Shown piece after piece: positions 26,768-35,284 of a DNA stretch of 39,717 nt. This DNA is from JAPSGM01 sp036556985 (GTDB taxonomy: Bacteria > Chloroflexota > Limnocylindria > QHBO01). Made by a program: the position numbers and the translations under genes. A model generated the notes under the pieces. The model was not told the origin of the DNA. It did not search any database and saw nothing but the letters and a program-made list of their open reading frames with translations. Position 1 is the stretch's first letter, and every line of letters starts with the position of its first letter. The stretch is taken from positions 1 to 39,717 of the forward strand of contig DATBIK010000099.1 in assembly GCA_036556985.1 (NCBI GenBank), written 5' to 3'.

Positions 26768-29700
26768 GTGCCAGCGGTCGTGCCGTCCCCCGACCAGCTC
26801 CCGATCTTCGAGGAGCTCGTCGCCCCACCGCCGCGCCGCCGAGCCCCGCACCTCCGCATCCAGCCCCCGCTGCTCGCCGATCTCACCTCGCGCCAGAGGA
26901 AGGCCGTGACCCATGGCGACGGCCCGCTGCTCATCGTGGCCGGCGCCGGCACGGGCAAGACCACGGTCATCACCCGCCGCATCGCCTGGCTCATCGCCGA
27001 GAAACGGGCCAGACCGTCCGAGATCCTGGCCCTCACCTTCACCGATCGCGCGGCGCTCGAGATGACGGAGCGCGTCGACCGCCTCGTCCCGTACGGCTAC
27101 ACCGATACCGTCATCAGCACCTTCCACGCCTTCGGCGACCGGCTGCTGCGGGACCACGCGCTGGAGGCCGGCCTCTCCGATCGGTCCACCGTCCTCTCCC
27201 GCGCCGAGCAGATCATCTTCCTGCGCGAGCACCTCTTCGAGCTTCCGCTGGACCGATTCCGCCCGCTCGGCGATCCAACGCGCTTCCTGCATGCCCTCGT
27301 CACGCTCATCAGCCGCGCGCGCGACGAGGACGTCAGCCCTGCGGACTACCGGCGCGCGGCCGATGCCATCGCCGCCGCCGCAGCAGCCGATCCCGACGAT
27401 GCCGCGGCGGCCGAGGAAGCCGCCCGACAGCAGGAGCTGGCCGGGCTGTACGAGGCATATGACGCTCTCATGCGCCGCACCGACCGGCTCGACTTCGGGG
27501 ACCAGGTCTCCCTCGCGCTGCGACTGCTCCGCGAGCATCCGGCCATCCTGGAACGGGAGCGGGCCCGCTACCGATACATCCTCGTCGACGAGTTCCAGGA
27601 CACGAACCACGCCCAGTTCGAGCTCGTCCAGCTGCTCGCGGGATCGCCGCGCGCGAACGTCACCGTCGTCGGTGACGACGACCAGAGCATCTACCGCTTC
27701 CGCGGCGCGGCACTGTCGAACATCCTCGGCTTCCGCGCCGCGTACCCGCGCAGCGCGCGTGTCGTGCTCAACGACAACTTCCGGAGCCGGCAGCCGATCC
27801 TGGATGCGGCGTATCGGCTCATCCGGCACAACGATCCGGACCGGCTGGAGACGCGCGAGGGCCTGGACAAGCGACTCGCGGCACGCGCGTCCTTCACCCG
27901 TCCGGAGCAGCCCGGTGGGCCGATCGAGATGCTCGCCTTCGACACCGGCTCGGACGAGGCCGATGCCGTGGCCGCGCGCATCGGCGAGGCGGTCCGCGCC
28001 GGCCGGCGGGCCGGCGACCACGCGATCCTGGTCCGAACCAACCGCGACGCGGAGCCCATCGTCCGCTCGCTGAACATGGCGGGCGTGCCTTGGCGCTTCT
28101 CCGGGACGGCCGGGCTGTACCGCCAGCCGGAGGTCCGGCTCCTCGTCAGCTTCCTCCGGGCCGTGAACGACCCGGGCGACTCGATCAGCTGCTACGACCT
28201 CGCCACCTCGGAGCTGTTCGGCCTGGACGCCGCCGACGTCACCCGGGCCCTGAACGCGGCCGGACGGCGGCGCACGCCGCTCGAGGCCGCGCTGCGCGGG
28301 GCTGTCGCGGACGGCGGTGGCGACGGCGTGCGCTTCGGGCAGCGGTCGATGGAGGCGGTGCGATCCCTGCTCGCGAGCCTCGACCTGCATCGGTCCATGA
28401 GCACGGAGCGAACCACCGGGGAGCTCCTCTACCACTTCGTGCAGGCCAGCGGCTGGCTGGCGCGGCTCGCCCGCGAGGCGCGCGAGACCGGCGAGGAGCG
28501 GCTGGCGAACGTGGCGCGCTTCTTCGAGATCGTGCGCCGCCAGGCGTCCCTTCTGCGCGACGACCGGCTGCCGTTCCTCGTCGAGCAGCTCGACACGCTC
28601 ATCGAGGTGGGGGACGACCCGTCGACCGCGGACGTGGAGCTCGACGAGGGGGACGCGGTTCACGTCCTGACCTATCACAAGGCCAAGGGGCTCGAGTTCC
28701 CCGTGGTCTTCATGGTCGGGCTCGTCGACGACCGCTTCCCGACGCGCAGCCGCGGCGACCAGCTGCCGCTGCCGGGCGAGCTCGTGCGCGACCCGCTGCC
28801 GGACGGCGACCATCACCTGCCGGAGGAGCGGCGGCTGTTCTACGTCGGCATGACGCGCGCCCGCGAGGAGCTCGTCATGACCTGGGCGCGCGACTACGGC
28901 GGCCGCGTCGCGCGGCGGATGAGCCCCTTCCTGCTCGAGGCCCTCGACCTGCCGCCGGCGACGCCGGTCGAGACGCTCCGCCCGTCTATGGCGGAGCGCC
29001 TGGCTCGGCACGACCGGCGGCCTGCGTCCCGGACGATGGCGGGCGCGGCGCCCGCCATCGGGGAGCGCGCGCTCACCCTGAGCTACGGCCAGGTCAGCGA
29101 TTACCTCGACTGCCCGGCGCGCTACCGCTACGCGCACGTCATTCGCATCCCGACCCCCGCCTCGCACCAGATGGCGTACGGAAGGGCGCTCCATGCCGCG
29201 GTCCAGGTGTTCCACCGACGCCAGATGGGCGGCGGCAGCATGACCCTCGACGAGCTGCTCGCCGAGCTCGACGCCGGCTGGGAGTCGGTGGGCTTCCTCA
29301 CCCAGCGGCACGAGGAGGCTCGGCGCCAGGCCGCACGCGAGGCCCTCTCCCGCTTCTGGGAGGAGCAGCAGGTCGAGCCGGCGCGGCCGGCGGCGGTCGA
29401 GCAGGAGTTCGCCGTGGGCCTCGGTCGCGAGCGCGTGCGCGGCCGGTACGACCGGGTCGACGTCGATGGGGACGGCCGCGTGACGATCACCGACTACAAG
29501 TCGAGCGACGTGCGCGACCCCGCCACCGCCGGGCGACGGGCGCGCGAGTCGCTGCAGCTGTCGCTCTACGCGCTCGCCTACGAGGCGCAGCACGGACGCC
29601 TGCCGGACGAGCTCGCGCTCCACTTCCTGGAGTCGGGCATCGTCGGCCGCGTGGCTCCGACGCGGAAGCGCCTGGAGAAGGCCGCCGAGGCGGTCGCCGA

Positions 29701-29803
29701 GGCGGGGGAGGGCATTCGTGCGGGCCGCTTCGGGGCGGCGCCCTCGCCGATGCGCTGCGGCTTCTGCCCGTTCCGGGAGATCTGCCCGGACGCGGCGCGC
29801 TGA
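26768..29803 (+). CDS. UvrD/PcrA-like helicase with C-terminal Fe-S PD-(D/E)XK nuclease (AddB/AdnB-like)
   Basis: 1011 residues. The SF1A motor has Walker A GAGTGKT (~59-65), Walker B ILVDEFQDT, motif III GDDDQSIYRFRG and motif VI FYVGMTRAREEL. Residues ~760-1011 form a RecB-family nuclease with GRALHAAVQVFH and the catalytic DYKSS strand. Four cysteines (Cys782, 997, 1000, 1006, in LDCP and CGFCPFREIC) are spaced as in nucleases whose fold is locked by a 4Fe-4S cluster, such as AddB and mycobacterial AdnA/AdnB. Double-strand break end processing is the expected role. No second AddA/AdnA-type subunit is adjacent, so it may act alone or with a distant partner. The start is set by the promoter; an upstream GTG at 26738 would add ten residues. 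Confidence 0.93.
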   Translation: MPAVVPSPDQLPIFEELVAPPPRRRAPHLRIQPPLLADLTSRQRKAVTHGDGPLLIVAGAGTGKTTVITRRIAWLIAEKRARPSEILALTFTDRAALEMTERVDRLVPYGYTDTVISTFHAFGDRLLRDHALEAGLSDRSTVLSRAEQIIFLREHLFELPLDRFRPLGDPTRFLHALVTLISRARDEDVSPADYRRAADAIAAAAAADPDDAAAAEEAARQQELAGLYEAYDALMRRTDRLDFGDQVSLALRLLREHPAILERERARYRYILVDEFQDTNHAQFELVQLLAGSPRANVTVVGDDDQSIYRFRGAALSNILGFRAAYPRSARVVLNDNFRSRQPILDAAYRLIRHNDPDRLETREGLDKRLAARASFTRPEQPGGPIEMLAFDTGSDEADAVAARIGEAVRAGRRAGDHAILVRTNRDAEPIVRSLNMAGVPWRFSGTAGLYRQPEVRLLVSFLRAVNDPGDSISCYDLATSELFGLDAADVTRALNAAGRRRTPLEAALRGAVADGGGDGVRFGQRSMEAVRSLLASLDLHRSMSTERTTGELLYHFVQASGWLARLAREARETGEERLANVARFFEIVRRQASLLRDDRLPFLVEQLDTLIEVGDDPSTADVELDEGDAVHVLTYHKAKGLEFPVVFMVGLVDDRFPTRSRGDQLPLPGELVRDPLPDGDHHLPEERRLFYVGMTRAREELVMTWARDYGGRVARRMSPFLLEALDLPPATPVETLRPSMAERLARHDRRPASRTMAGAAPAIGERALTLSYGQVSDYLDCPARYRYAHVIRIPTPASHQMAYGRALHAAVQVFHRRQMGGGSMTLDELLAELDAGWESVGFLTQRHEEARRQAAREALSRFWEEQQVEPARPAAVEQEFAVGLGRERVRGRYDRVDVDGDGRVTITDYKSSDVRDPATAGRRARESLQLSLYALAYEAQHGRLPDELALHFLESGIVGRVAPTRKRLEKAAEAVAEAGEGIRAGRFGAAPSPMRCGFCPFREICPDAAR

Positions 29804-29806
29804 GCG

Positions 29807-30214
29807 GTGCGCCGCGGCAGCCGGCTCGCGGTCATTGGCCTGCTGCTGTGCGGGACCTTGGCAGCGACCGCACTGCTCGCCTTCGCCAGCGGCTCGTGCG
29901 CCGTGGACCAGCCCGGTCGGCCGTGCCCGGAAGCGGGGCTCAACCGCGCGATCGTGGTGGCGTTCGCCGGCAGCGTGACCGCCCTCGTCGTGGCGCCATT
30001 CGCCTTCCTGGCTGAGTTCGCCGCCCGGCGCCGGATCGAGTACCGCGGATCGTGGGGGCGCGCGCTGAGACGCGGCCTGCTGGCCGGGCTCGTCGTGGCC
30101 GCCCTGGCCGGCCTGCGGGTCGGCGACGCGCTGAGCGTGGCGTCGGCCCTGTTCGTGCTCATCCTGGCCGGCCTGGTGGAGTGGTCGGCGGTGCGCCGCT
30201 TCGACCTGCCGTGA
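29807..30214 (+). CDS. Unknown small integral membrane protein
   Basis: 135 residues with four hydrophobic segments (~8-28, ~48-68, ~88-104, ~107-124); no family recognised. The loop between the first two segments carries two cysteines (SGSCAVDQPGRPCPE), which could form a disulfide if it faces outside. A basic patch (FAARRRIEYRG) follows the second segment. It begins 3 bp after the helicase-nuclease stop and is followed 10 bp later by a methyltransferase gene, so it belongs to the same transcription unit; that grouping alone does not suggest a function. The GTG start places the first basic residues immediately before the first helix. Confidence 0.7.
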   Translation: MRRGSRLAVIGLLLCGTLAATALLAFASGSCAVDQPGRPCPEAGLNRAIVVAFAGSVTALVVAPFAFLAEFAARRRIEYRGSWGRALRRGLLAGLVVAALAGLRVGDALSVASALFVLILAGLVEWSAVRRFDLP

Positions 30215-30224
30215 GCGTGGGGCG

Positions 30225-31091
30225 ATGAGCGGCGACATCTTCGCCGGCCAGCCCACCGACGCGGACCTGCTCGCGGAGCTCTACGACCTCGAGCACGACG
30301 CGGTCACCGAGGACCTTGCCTTCTACCGCGAGCTCACACGACGCCACCCCCGCGCGGTGATCGACCTGGGCTGTGGCTCCGGGCGTCTGTTCCGCTCCTT
30401 CGCTGATGGTGGCGCCTCCCGGATCGTGGGCGTGGACGGCAGCCCGGCGCTCCTCCAGCGGGCGTCCGACCGGGTGGCGGCGGACCCGGTGCTCGCGTCG
30501 CTCGCGGCTGAGGGACGGCTCGTGCTCCTGACGGCCGACGTGCGCCGTATCGACCGGGTCGCCTTGCGCCGGGCGCTCGGCGGCCCGGCAACGCTCGTCG
30601 TCGTCGCCGGGGTGCTGCCGCATCTCGACGGGCCGGAGGAGGCGCTCGCGCTCCTCAGCGGCATCGCCGGCCTGCTCGACCCACGCCGCGGGGTGGCGGT
30701 GATCGACGACATCGGTCCGGGCCTGCTGCCGGCCCGGGACCTGCCGCTCTCGCTCGACTGGCGGCGTGTGGTGGACGACACGGAGTACGTCCGGAGGAGC
30801 CAGCTCATGGTCCGCGAGGCGCCGGAGGGCCTGCGCGTGGTCTTCTCCACGCTCGTGGATGTGGGACGACCCGATGGTACGATAGCGCGGCTACCGGCCA
30901 GTCACCGACTCTGGTATCCCTCTCCAGTCGTGCTCCGCACGCTCGTCCGGGAGGCCGGACTGGCCGAGGAGCTCGCCTACGGCTCGCACGACCTGGACCC
31001 GCCGGCCGAGGACAGCGAACGGCGGATCCTGCTCGTCCGAGGGGCCGCGGGCCAGCCGGGCAGCGGCACGCGAACGAGCGCAGGAGGATGA
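30225..31091 (+). CDS. Class I SAM-dependent methyltransferase
   Basis: 288 residues. The N-terminal segment (AELYDLEHDAVTEDLAFYREL) and the SAM-binding motif VIDLGCGSGRL (~45-55) followed by the acidic VGVDGSP identify a class I Rossmann methyltransferase of the Methyltransf_25 type. A post-motif (TLVVVAGVLPHLDGPEEAL) is also visible. The C-terminal half is a variable substrate region (RVVFSTLVDVGRPDGTIARL), and the last ~20 residues are disordered. The substrate is unknown. It lies between a small membrane protein and a TadZ-like ATPase, with 6 bp to the latter. A promoter-like TGGTACGAT lies inside its 3' part. Confidence 0.88.
   Translation: MSGDIFAGQPTDADLLAELYDLEHDAVTEDLAFYRELTRRHPRAVIDLGCGSGRLFRSFADGGASRIVGVDGSPALLQRASDRVAADPVLASLAAEGRLVLLTADVRRIDRVALRRALGGPATLVVVAGVLPHLDGPEEALALLSGIAGLLDPRRGVAVIDDIGPGLLPARDLPLSLDWRRVVDDTEYVRRSQLMVREAPEGLRVVFSTLVDVGRPDGTIARLPASHRLWYPSPVVLRTLVREAGLAEELAYGSHDLDPPAEDSERRILLVRGAAGQPGSGTRTSAGG
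30875..30883 (+). promoter_or_regulatory. Possible internal extended -10 before the second TadZ-like gene
   Basis: TGGTACGAT (TGn plus TACGAT) lies inside the methyltransferase coding sequence, ~215 bp before the ATG at 31098. It resembles the other extended -10 elements here but may be chance within coding DNA. Confidence 0.2.
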
Positions 31092-31097
31092 GAGGGG

Positions 31098-32249
31098 ATG
31101 GCAGGAGAGCAGATTCGGCTCCTGGTCGTCGAGGACGTGCCCCAGGTGGCGTCGCACATGCGCGCCCTGCTCCAGGCTCAGTCGCAGATCAAGATCCTGG
31201 ACGTCATCACCGCGGGCGACCGCGCGGCAGAGGCCGTCACCGAGTACAAGCCAGACGTCGTCATCGTGGATGCCCTGCTCCAGGGCCGGACGTCCGGCCA
31301 GCAGGTGGCCCAGACGATCCGCGCCAACGAGCCCCAGGTCGGAGTCGTGATGGTCACCGTGCCGCAGAACCCGGTTCACGTGGACCCGGAGCGCGGCGTC
31401 GACGCCATCCTGAGGATGCCGTTCTCGGGCTTCGACCTCCTGACCATCGTGCGCAAGACGTACGAGGAACGAACCGTCGAGGCCTCGCGCGCGGGCTCGA
31501 TGATGGTCACCCTCTTCTCGCCGAAGGGCGGCGTGGGCCGCACCACGATCGCCTACAACCTCGCGGTCAGCCTCGGCAGCGCGGGTCACAAGGTGTGCCT
31601 CGTCGACGGGTCGCTGCAGTTCAGCGACCTGCGCGGCCTGCTCCGCGTCCCGGCTGCCGCACCCTCCCTCGTGAACCTGCCGACCGACCGCATCCGGGAG
31701 TCGGACGTCACCGACGTCGCCTGGAAGGACCCCTCGGGCATCGACGTCGTCCTCGCCCCGCCCCGGGTGGAGATGGCGGAGATGGTCACCGTGCGCGACA
31801 TCGAGAAGGCGCTCAGCATCCTGCGCCAGCTGTACGAGTTCGTCGTGGTCGACACCCGCGCGGCGCTGTCCGACGACGTCCTCGTCTTCCTCGATGCCTC
31901 GGACCTCATCCTCCAGGTGCTGACCTACGACTCGATGGCGATCCGCGGCCTGGCCATGGCCAGCGAGGCCTTCGAGGCGATCGGCTACCCGGCCACCAAG
32001 CTGGCCACCGTCGTGAACCGCGCCGACTCGGCCGGAGGCTTTCAGAAGGCCGATGTCGAGGCCGCCATCGGGCGTCCGATCGACTACGAGATCGTCTCCG
32101 ACGGGCACCTCGTCGTGGCGGCCAACAACGAGGGCGTCCCGTTCGTCTCGGGCAGTCCCGACGCACCGATCTCGCAGGGGGTCCGCCGCATCGCCGACTC
32201 GCTGAGCAGTCACCTGAGCCAGCGGGCACCGGCCCTCGCCCGCTCCTGA
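31098..32249 (+). CDS. Receiver domain plus MinD/ParA-type ATPase (TadZ/CpaE-like), altered P-loop
   Basis: 383 residues. The N-terminal receiver (~6-120) has an acidic pair near VVEDV and a phosphorylatable Asp58 (VVIVDAL). The ATPase domain follows (~135-370) with SPKGGVGRTT (~141-150). The signature lysine of deviant Walker A is kept, but the usual P-loop Lys before Thr is Arg148, so ATP hydrolysis may be altered. The Walker B-like VVVDTRAAL and the SDGHLVVAANNEG segment follow. It is related to the protein at 9570-10769, which keeps both lysines. No Tad pilus genes are near, so a positioning partner is unknown. GAGAGGGG precedes the ATG. murI starts 7 bp after its stop. Confidence 0.87.
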   Translation: MAGEQIRLLVVEDVPQVASHMRALLQAQSQIKILDVITAGDRAAEAVTEYKPDVVIVDALLQGRTSGQQVAQTIRANEPQVGVVMVTVPQNPVHVDPERGVDAILRMPFSGFDLLTIVRKTYEERTVEASRAGSMMVTLFSPKGGVGRTTIAYNLAVSLGSAGHKVCLVDGSLQFSDLRGLLRVPAAAPSLVNLPTDRIRESDVTDVAWKDPSGIDVVLAPPRVEMAEMVTVRDIEKALSILRQLYEFVVVDTRAALSDDVLVFLDASDLILQVLTYDSMAIRGLAMASEAFEAIGYPATKLATVVNRADSAGGFQKADVEAAIGRPIDYEIVSDGHLVVAANNEGVPFVSGSPDAPISQGVRRIADSLSSHLSQRAPALARS

Positions 32250-32256
32250 CCGGGCC

Positions 32257-33087
32257 GTGACGGATCGCTCCGGCGACCCGCGCCCGATCGGTGTCTTCGA
32301 TTCGGGCGTCGGTGGGCTCACCGTCCTCTCCGAGGTGCATCGGCGGTTGCCGGGGGAAACCACCGTCTACCTCGGTGACAACGCGCGGACGCCCTATGGC
32401 CCGCGGCCGGCCGACGAGGTGCGCCGCTTCACGGCCGAGGGGGTTCGCTGGCTGCTGGACCAGGACATCAAGCTGCTCGTCCTCGCCTGCAACACCGCGA
32501 CCTCGCAGGCTCTCCCGCTGGCGCGGGAGCTGTCGCCGGTGCCGGTGCTCGGCGTCGTCCGTCCCGGGGCGGTGACCGCGGCTGCCGCCACCCGGGTCGG
32601 ACACGTCGGGGTCATCGCCACTGCCGGCACGGTGCGCTCCGGCGCCTACCCCGCCGCAATCAGCGAGGCCGACCCGCGGCTTGCCGTCACGCAGCAGGCC
32701 TGTCCGGACCTCGTGCCGCTCGTCGAGGCCGGGTTGCTCGAGGCGCCGGAAACGGAGACCGCCGTGCGCGGCTACCTCGCCGAGCTGCGCGGCCGGGACG
32801 GGCAGATCGACACCCTCCTGCTCGGCTGCACGCATTACCCGCTGCTGCGTCCGCTCATCGAGCGCGAGGCCGGGACCTCGGTCGCGGTCGTCGACTCGGC
32901 GTTCACGACGGCGCTGGCCGCCGAGGACCTTCTCGACGCGCTCGGCAGCCGCGCGCCGGCGGGAGGTGCAGTGCCGGCGCACCGCGTCGCGACCACCGGT
33001 GATGTCGACGCCTTCCGGGCGGTGGCGGAGCGGCTGTTCGGCGACGCGCTCCCCGAGGTCGAGGCGGCGACCCTGCAGCCCGTCTAG
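32257..33087 (+). CDS. murI: Glutamate racemase
   Basis: 276 residues. Converts L- to D-glutamate for peptidoglycan. Both catalytic cysteines are present: Cys78 in ACNTAT and Cys191 in GCTHYP, with the family motifs IGVFDSGVGGLTV and YLGDNARTPYG near the start. The GTG at 32257 lies 7 bp after the preceding stop. The gene's last codons run into the TAGACT promoter hexamer of the next gene (its TAG is the murI stop). D-Glu supply fits the cell-wall theme of the window, although the envelope block lies more than 10 kb away. Confidence 0.97.
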   Translation: MTDRSGDPRPIGVFDSGVGGLTVLSEVHRRLPGETTVYLGDNARTPYGPRPADEVRRFTAEGVRWLLDQDIKLLVLACNTATSQALPLARELSPVPVLGVVRPGAVTAAAATRVGHVGVIATAGTVRSGAYPAAISEADPRLAVTQQACPDLVPLVEAGLLEAPETETAVRGYLAELRGRDGQIDTLLLGCTHYPLLRPLIEREAGTSVAVVDSAFTTALAAEDLLDALGSRAPAGGAVPAHRVATTGDVDAFRAVAERLFGDALPEVEAATLQPV

Positions 33088-33090
33088 ACT
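33085..33090 (+). promoter_or_regulatory. -10 element for the Zincin_2 gene overlapping the murI stop (leaderless)
   Basis: TAGACT, whose TAG is the murI stop codon, lies 6 nt before the ATG at 33097. The spacing again predicts transcription from the start codon; the next gene could otherwise be read through from murI. Confidence 0.45.
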
Positions 33091-33096
33091 CGTCGC

Positions 33097-34278
33097 ATGA
33101 CACGCAACGCGAGCCGGCTCGGCATGGGCATCGTGGTCGGCGGGCTGCTCGCCATGGGCGCCAGCGTGGCACAGCGCGAGCTCATGCGCCGCGCCGGGTC
33201 GCGGCTCATCGACTGGGGCGCGGTGCGCGGCATCGCACACCGCCGCCTCGGCGTCGACGCCGCGCCGCTGCCCGCCGAGTCGCGCGCGGCCGCCGAGGCG
33301 TTCTACCGCGAGGCACTGCTCCGGATCGAGCCCGTCGTGGCCGAGGAGATCGGCGCCAGCCTGCCTGCCGCGCTGGAGACGCCTGCGGTCATCGATCGGG
33401 CCGGGTGGGTGGACCTCAACCTGGCGACCTTCGAGACGCTCTTCGGGCGGGTCGAGCGCATCATCACCGAGCAGCAGGCCGGCCAGGATACGGCCGGCCG
33501 GGCGCTGGCCCGCATCGTGAACCGTTCCATCGGCAACCAGCAGCTCGGATTCCTGCTCGCCTTCCTCGCCCGCAAGGTGCTCGGCCAGTACGACGTCAGC
33601 CTGCTCGCCGCCGGGCCCGCGACCCGCGGGCGGCTCCATTTCGTCGAGCCGAACATCACCGCCACCGCGAACGCAATGCGGCTGCCGCACGACGAGTTCC
33701 GCACCTTCATCGCCCTCCACGAGGCGACGCATGCCTTCGAGTTCGAGGCCTACCCCTGGGTGCGCGAGCACTTCGCCGCCCTCGTGGCCGAGGCGATCGA
33801 GCAGCTCGCCGCCGACTCGGGCGGGATGATGCAGCGGCTCCAGCAGGCGCTCGCCCGGCGTGGCAGCGGCCACTGGCTGGAGCGTGTCATGAGCCCCACC
33901 CAGCTCGAGACGTTCCGACGCACGCAGGCGCTCATGTCTTTGCTCGAGGGCTACTCGAACCACGTCATGAACGCAGCCGGCGAACGGTTGCTGCCCGGCT
34001 TCCGCCACATCCACGACCGCTTCGAGCGCCGCAATGAGGGCCGCACCGCCGTCGAGCGGGCGATCATGCGCCTCACCGGGCTCGACCTGAAGATGGAGCA
34101 GTACGAGGCGGGAGAGCGCTTCGTCACCGCCGTCATCGGCGAGCGCGGGAAGGACTTCCTCAACCGCGTGTGGGGGGGTCCGGATCGGCTGCCGACGCTC
34201 GACGAGATCAGGACGCCATCGGCTTGGATCGCCCGCATCGAATCCGGAGCGGCGCCGAACCAGGAGGGGCTCAGCTGA
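33097..34278 (+). CDS. Zinc-dependent metalloprotease, Zincin_2 (DUF2342) family
   Basis: 393 residues. The zinc motif HEATH (His208, Glu209, His212) in FIALHEATHAFEF and a downstream Glu284 (LLEGYSNHVMN) give the metal site of the Zincin_2/DUF2342 family, often annotated as an F420-biosynthesis-associated protein; the substrate is unknown. A hydrophobic N-terminal stretch (~8-24) may be a signal anchor. The remaining domain is mostly helical, with conserved FVEPNI and EQYEAGERFV. Length matches the family. The ATG at 33097 sits 6 nt after a -10 hexamer. Its last bases contain a strong ribosome site (AGGAGGGG) that serves the following gene. Confidence 0.9.
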   Translation: MTRNASRLGMGIVVGGLLAMGASVAQRELMRRAGSRLIDWGAVRGIAHRRLGVDAAPLPAESRAAAEAFYREALLRIEPVVAEEIGASLPAALETPAVIDRAGWVDLNLATFETLFGRVERIITEQQAGQDTAGRALARIVNRSIGNQQLGFLLAFLARKVLGQYDVSLLAAGPATRGRLHFVEPNITATANAMRLPHDEFRTFIALHEATHAFEFEAYPWVREHFAALVAEAIEQLAADSGGMMQRLQQALARRGSGHWLERVMSPTQLETFRRTQALMSLLEGYSNHVMNAAGERLLPGFRHIHDRFERRNEGRTAVERAIMRLTGLDLKMEQYEAGERFVTAVIGERGKDFLNRVWGGPDRLPTLDEIRTPSAWIARIESGAAPNQEGLS

Positions 34279-35267
34279 GCCGCGACGAGGTCGTCGTCCT
34301 GGCGACTCCGATCTTCGGCAGCCCGCTCACCGGTGAGCAGGTGGCGCGCATCGAGACGGTGCCGAACGTCCGCGTGGTCCACGTGTCGCGCGAGGGGCTC
34401 GTGCACGACCAATCCGGCGACCCCATGGCCAACGCGCGCGTCCTTCTGCGCGGCGGGGTGCCTGGCGCCGTACTGGACCACGTTGTGGCCCACACGCCGC
34501 ACCTGGAGTGGATCCACTCCTTCTCGGCGGGAATCGACCGCGTCGCGACCGATGCGGTGCGCTCCCGCGGCTTGACGGTCACGAACGCCCGCGGCGTGTT
34601 CAGCCGCCCCATCGCCGAGTACGTGATGATGATGTGCCTGGTCATCGCACGCCGCCTGCCGCAGCTCCTCGAGCTCCAGCGCGAGCGGACGTGGCAGCCC
34701 CTCCGCGGCCGCGAGCTCGGCAGCCTGACCGTCGGCATCGTCGGCTTCGGGAGCATTGGTTCCGAGATCGCGCGGCTGCTCGAGCCGTTCGAGACCCGCA
34801 TCTTGGCCACGCGCCGTCGCCCGGAGCGCGGCGGTGCGCCGCCCAACGTCGAGCTGCTCGGCAGCGACCAGCTCGATGAGCTCCTCGGCCGCAGCGACGT
34901 CGTGGTCGTCGCCGCGCCGCTCACCGAGGAGACGGCCGGGATGATCGGCGCCGACCAGCTCCAGCACATGACGGAGGGAGCCTGGCTCATCAACATCGCC
35001 CGCGGCCGGCTGCTCGACGAGATGGCGCTGCGGCGCGCGCTCGAGTCCGGCTCGATCGGCGGCGCCGTGCTCGACGTCTTCAACGAGGAACCGCTCCCGC
35101 CCGACTCGCCCCTGTACGGCACCCCGAACCTGATCGTCACGCCGCACACGTCGTGGTCGAGCGACCGGGTGGTGGATCGCTCGCTCGAGCTGTTCGCGGC
35201 GAACCTGCGCCGCTTCGTCGCCGGCGAGCCCCTGCACAACGTGGTCGACCTCGAGGTCGGGTACTGA
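34275..35267 (+). CDS. D-isomer-specific 2-hydroxyacid dehydrogenase, probable CTG start
   Basis: 330 residues. The NAD-binding motif is GFGSIG (~157-162), with catalytic Arg243 (NIARG), Glu271/272 (VFNEEPLP) and His291 (TPHTS). It reduces or oxidises an unknown 2-hydroxyacid with NAD(P). The start is unusual: the first strand (DEVVVLATPIF) begins right after a CTG at 34275 that overlaps the previous stop as CTGA, preceded 5 nt earlier by AGGAGGGG (34262-34269). The only upstream in-frame start, a GTG at 34170, would lie 109 bp inside the protease gene and add foreign-looking sequence; the next GTG inside would remove the first strand. An unusual CTG start is the best reading. Confidence 0.88.
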   Translation: MSRDEVVVLATPIFGSPLTGEQVARIETVPNVRVVHVSREGLVHDQSGDPMANARVLLRGGVPGAVLDHVVAHTPHLEWIHSFSAGIDRVATDAVRSRGLTVTNARGVFSRPIAEYVMMMCLVIARRLPQLLELQRERTWQPLRGRELGSLTVGIVGFGSIGSEIARLLEPFETRILATRRRPERGGAPPNVELLGSDQLDELLGRSDVVVVAAPLTEETAGMIGADQLQHMTEGAWLINIARGRLLDEMALRRALESGSIGGAVLDVFNEEPLPPDSPLYGTPNLIVTPHTSWSSDRVVDRSLELFAANLRRFVAGEPLHNVVDLEVGY

Positions 35268-35284
35268 CGGTGACCACCTAGCCG

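Noticed and set aside
26681..30256. 1191-codon reverse-strand open frame opposite the helicase-nuclease gene
   Set aside because: It is composed of Arg/Gly/Ala/His-rich sequence with no domain pattern, and the forward frame has all helicase and nuclease motifs. It is an artefact of high GC.
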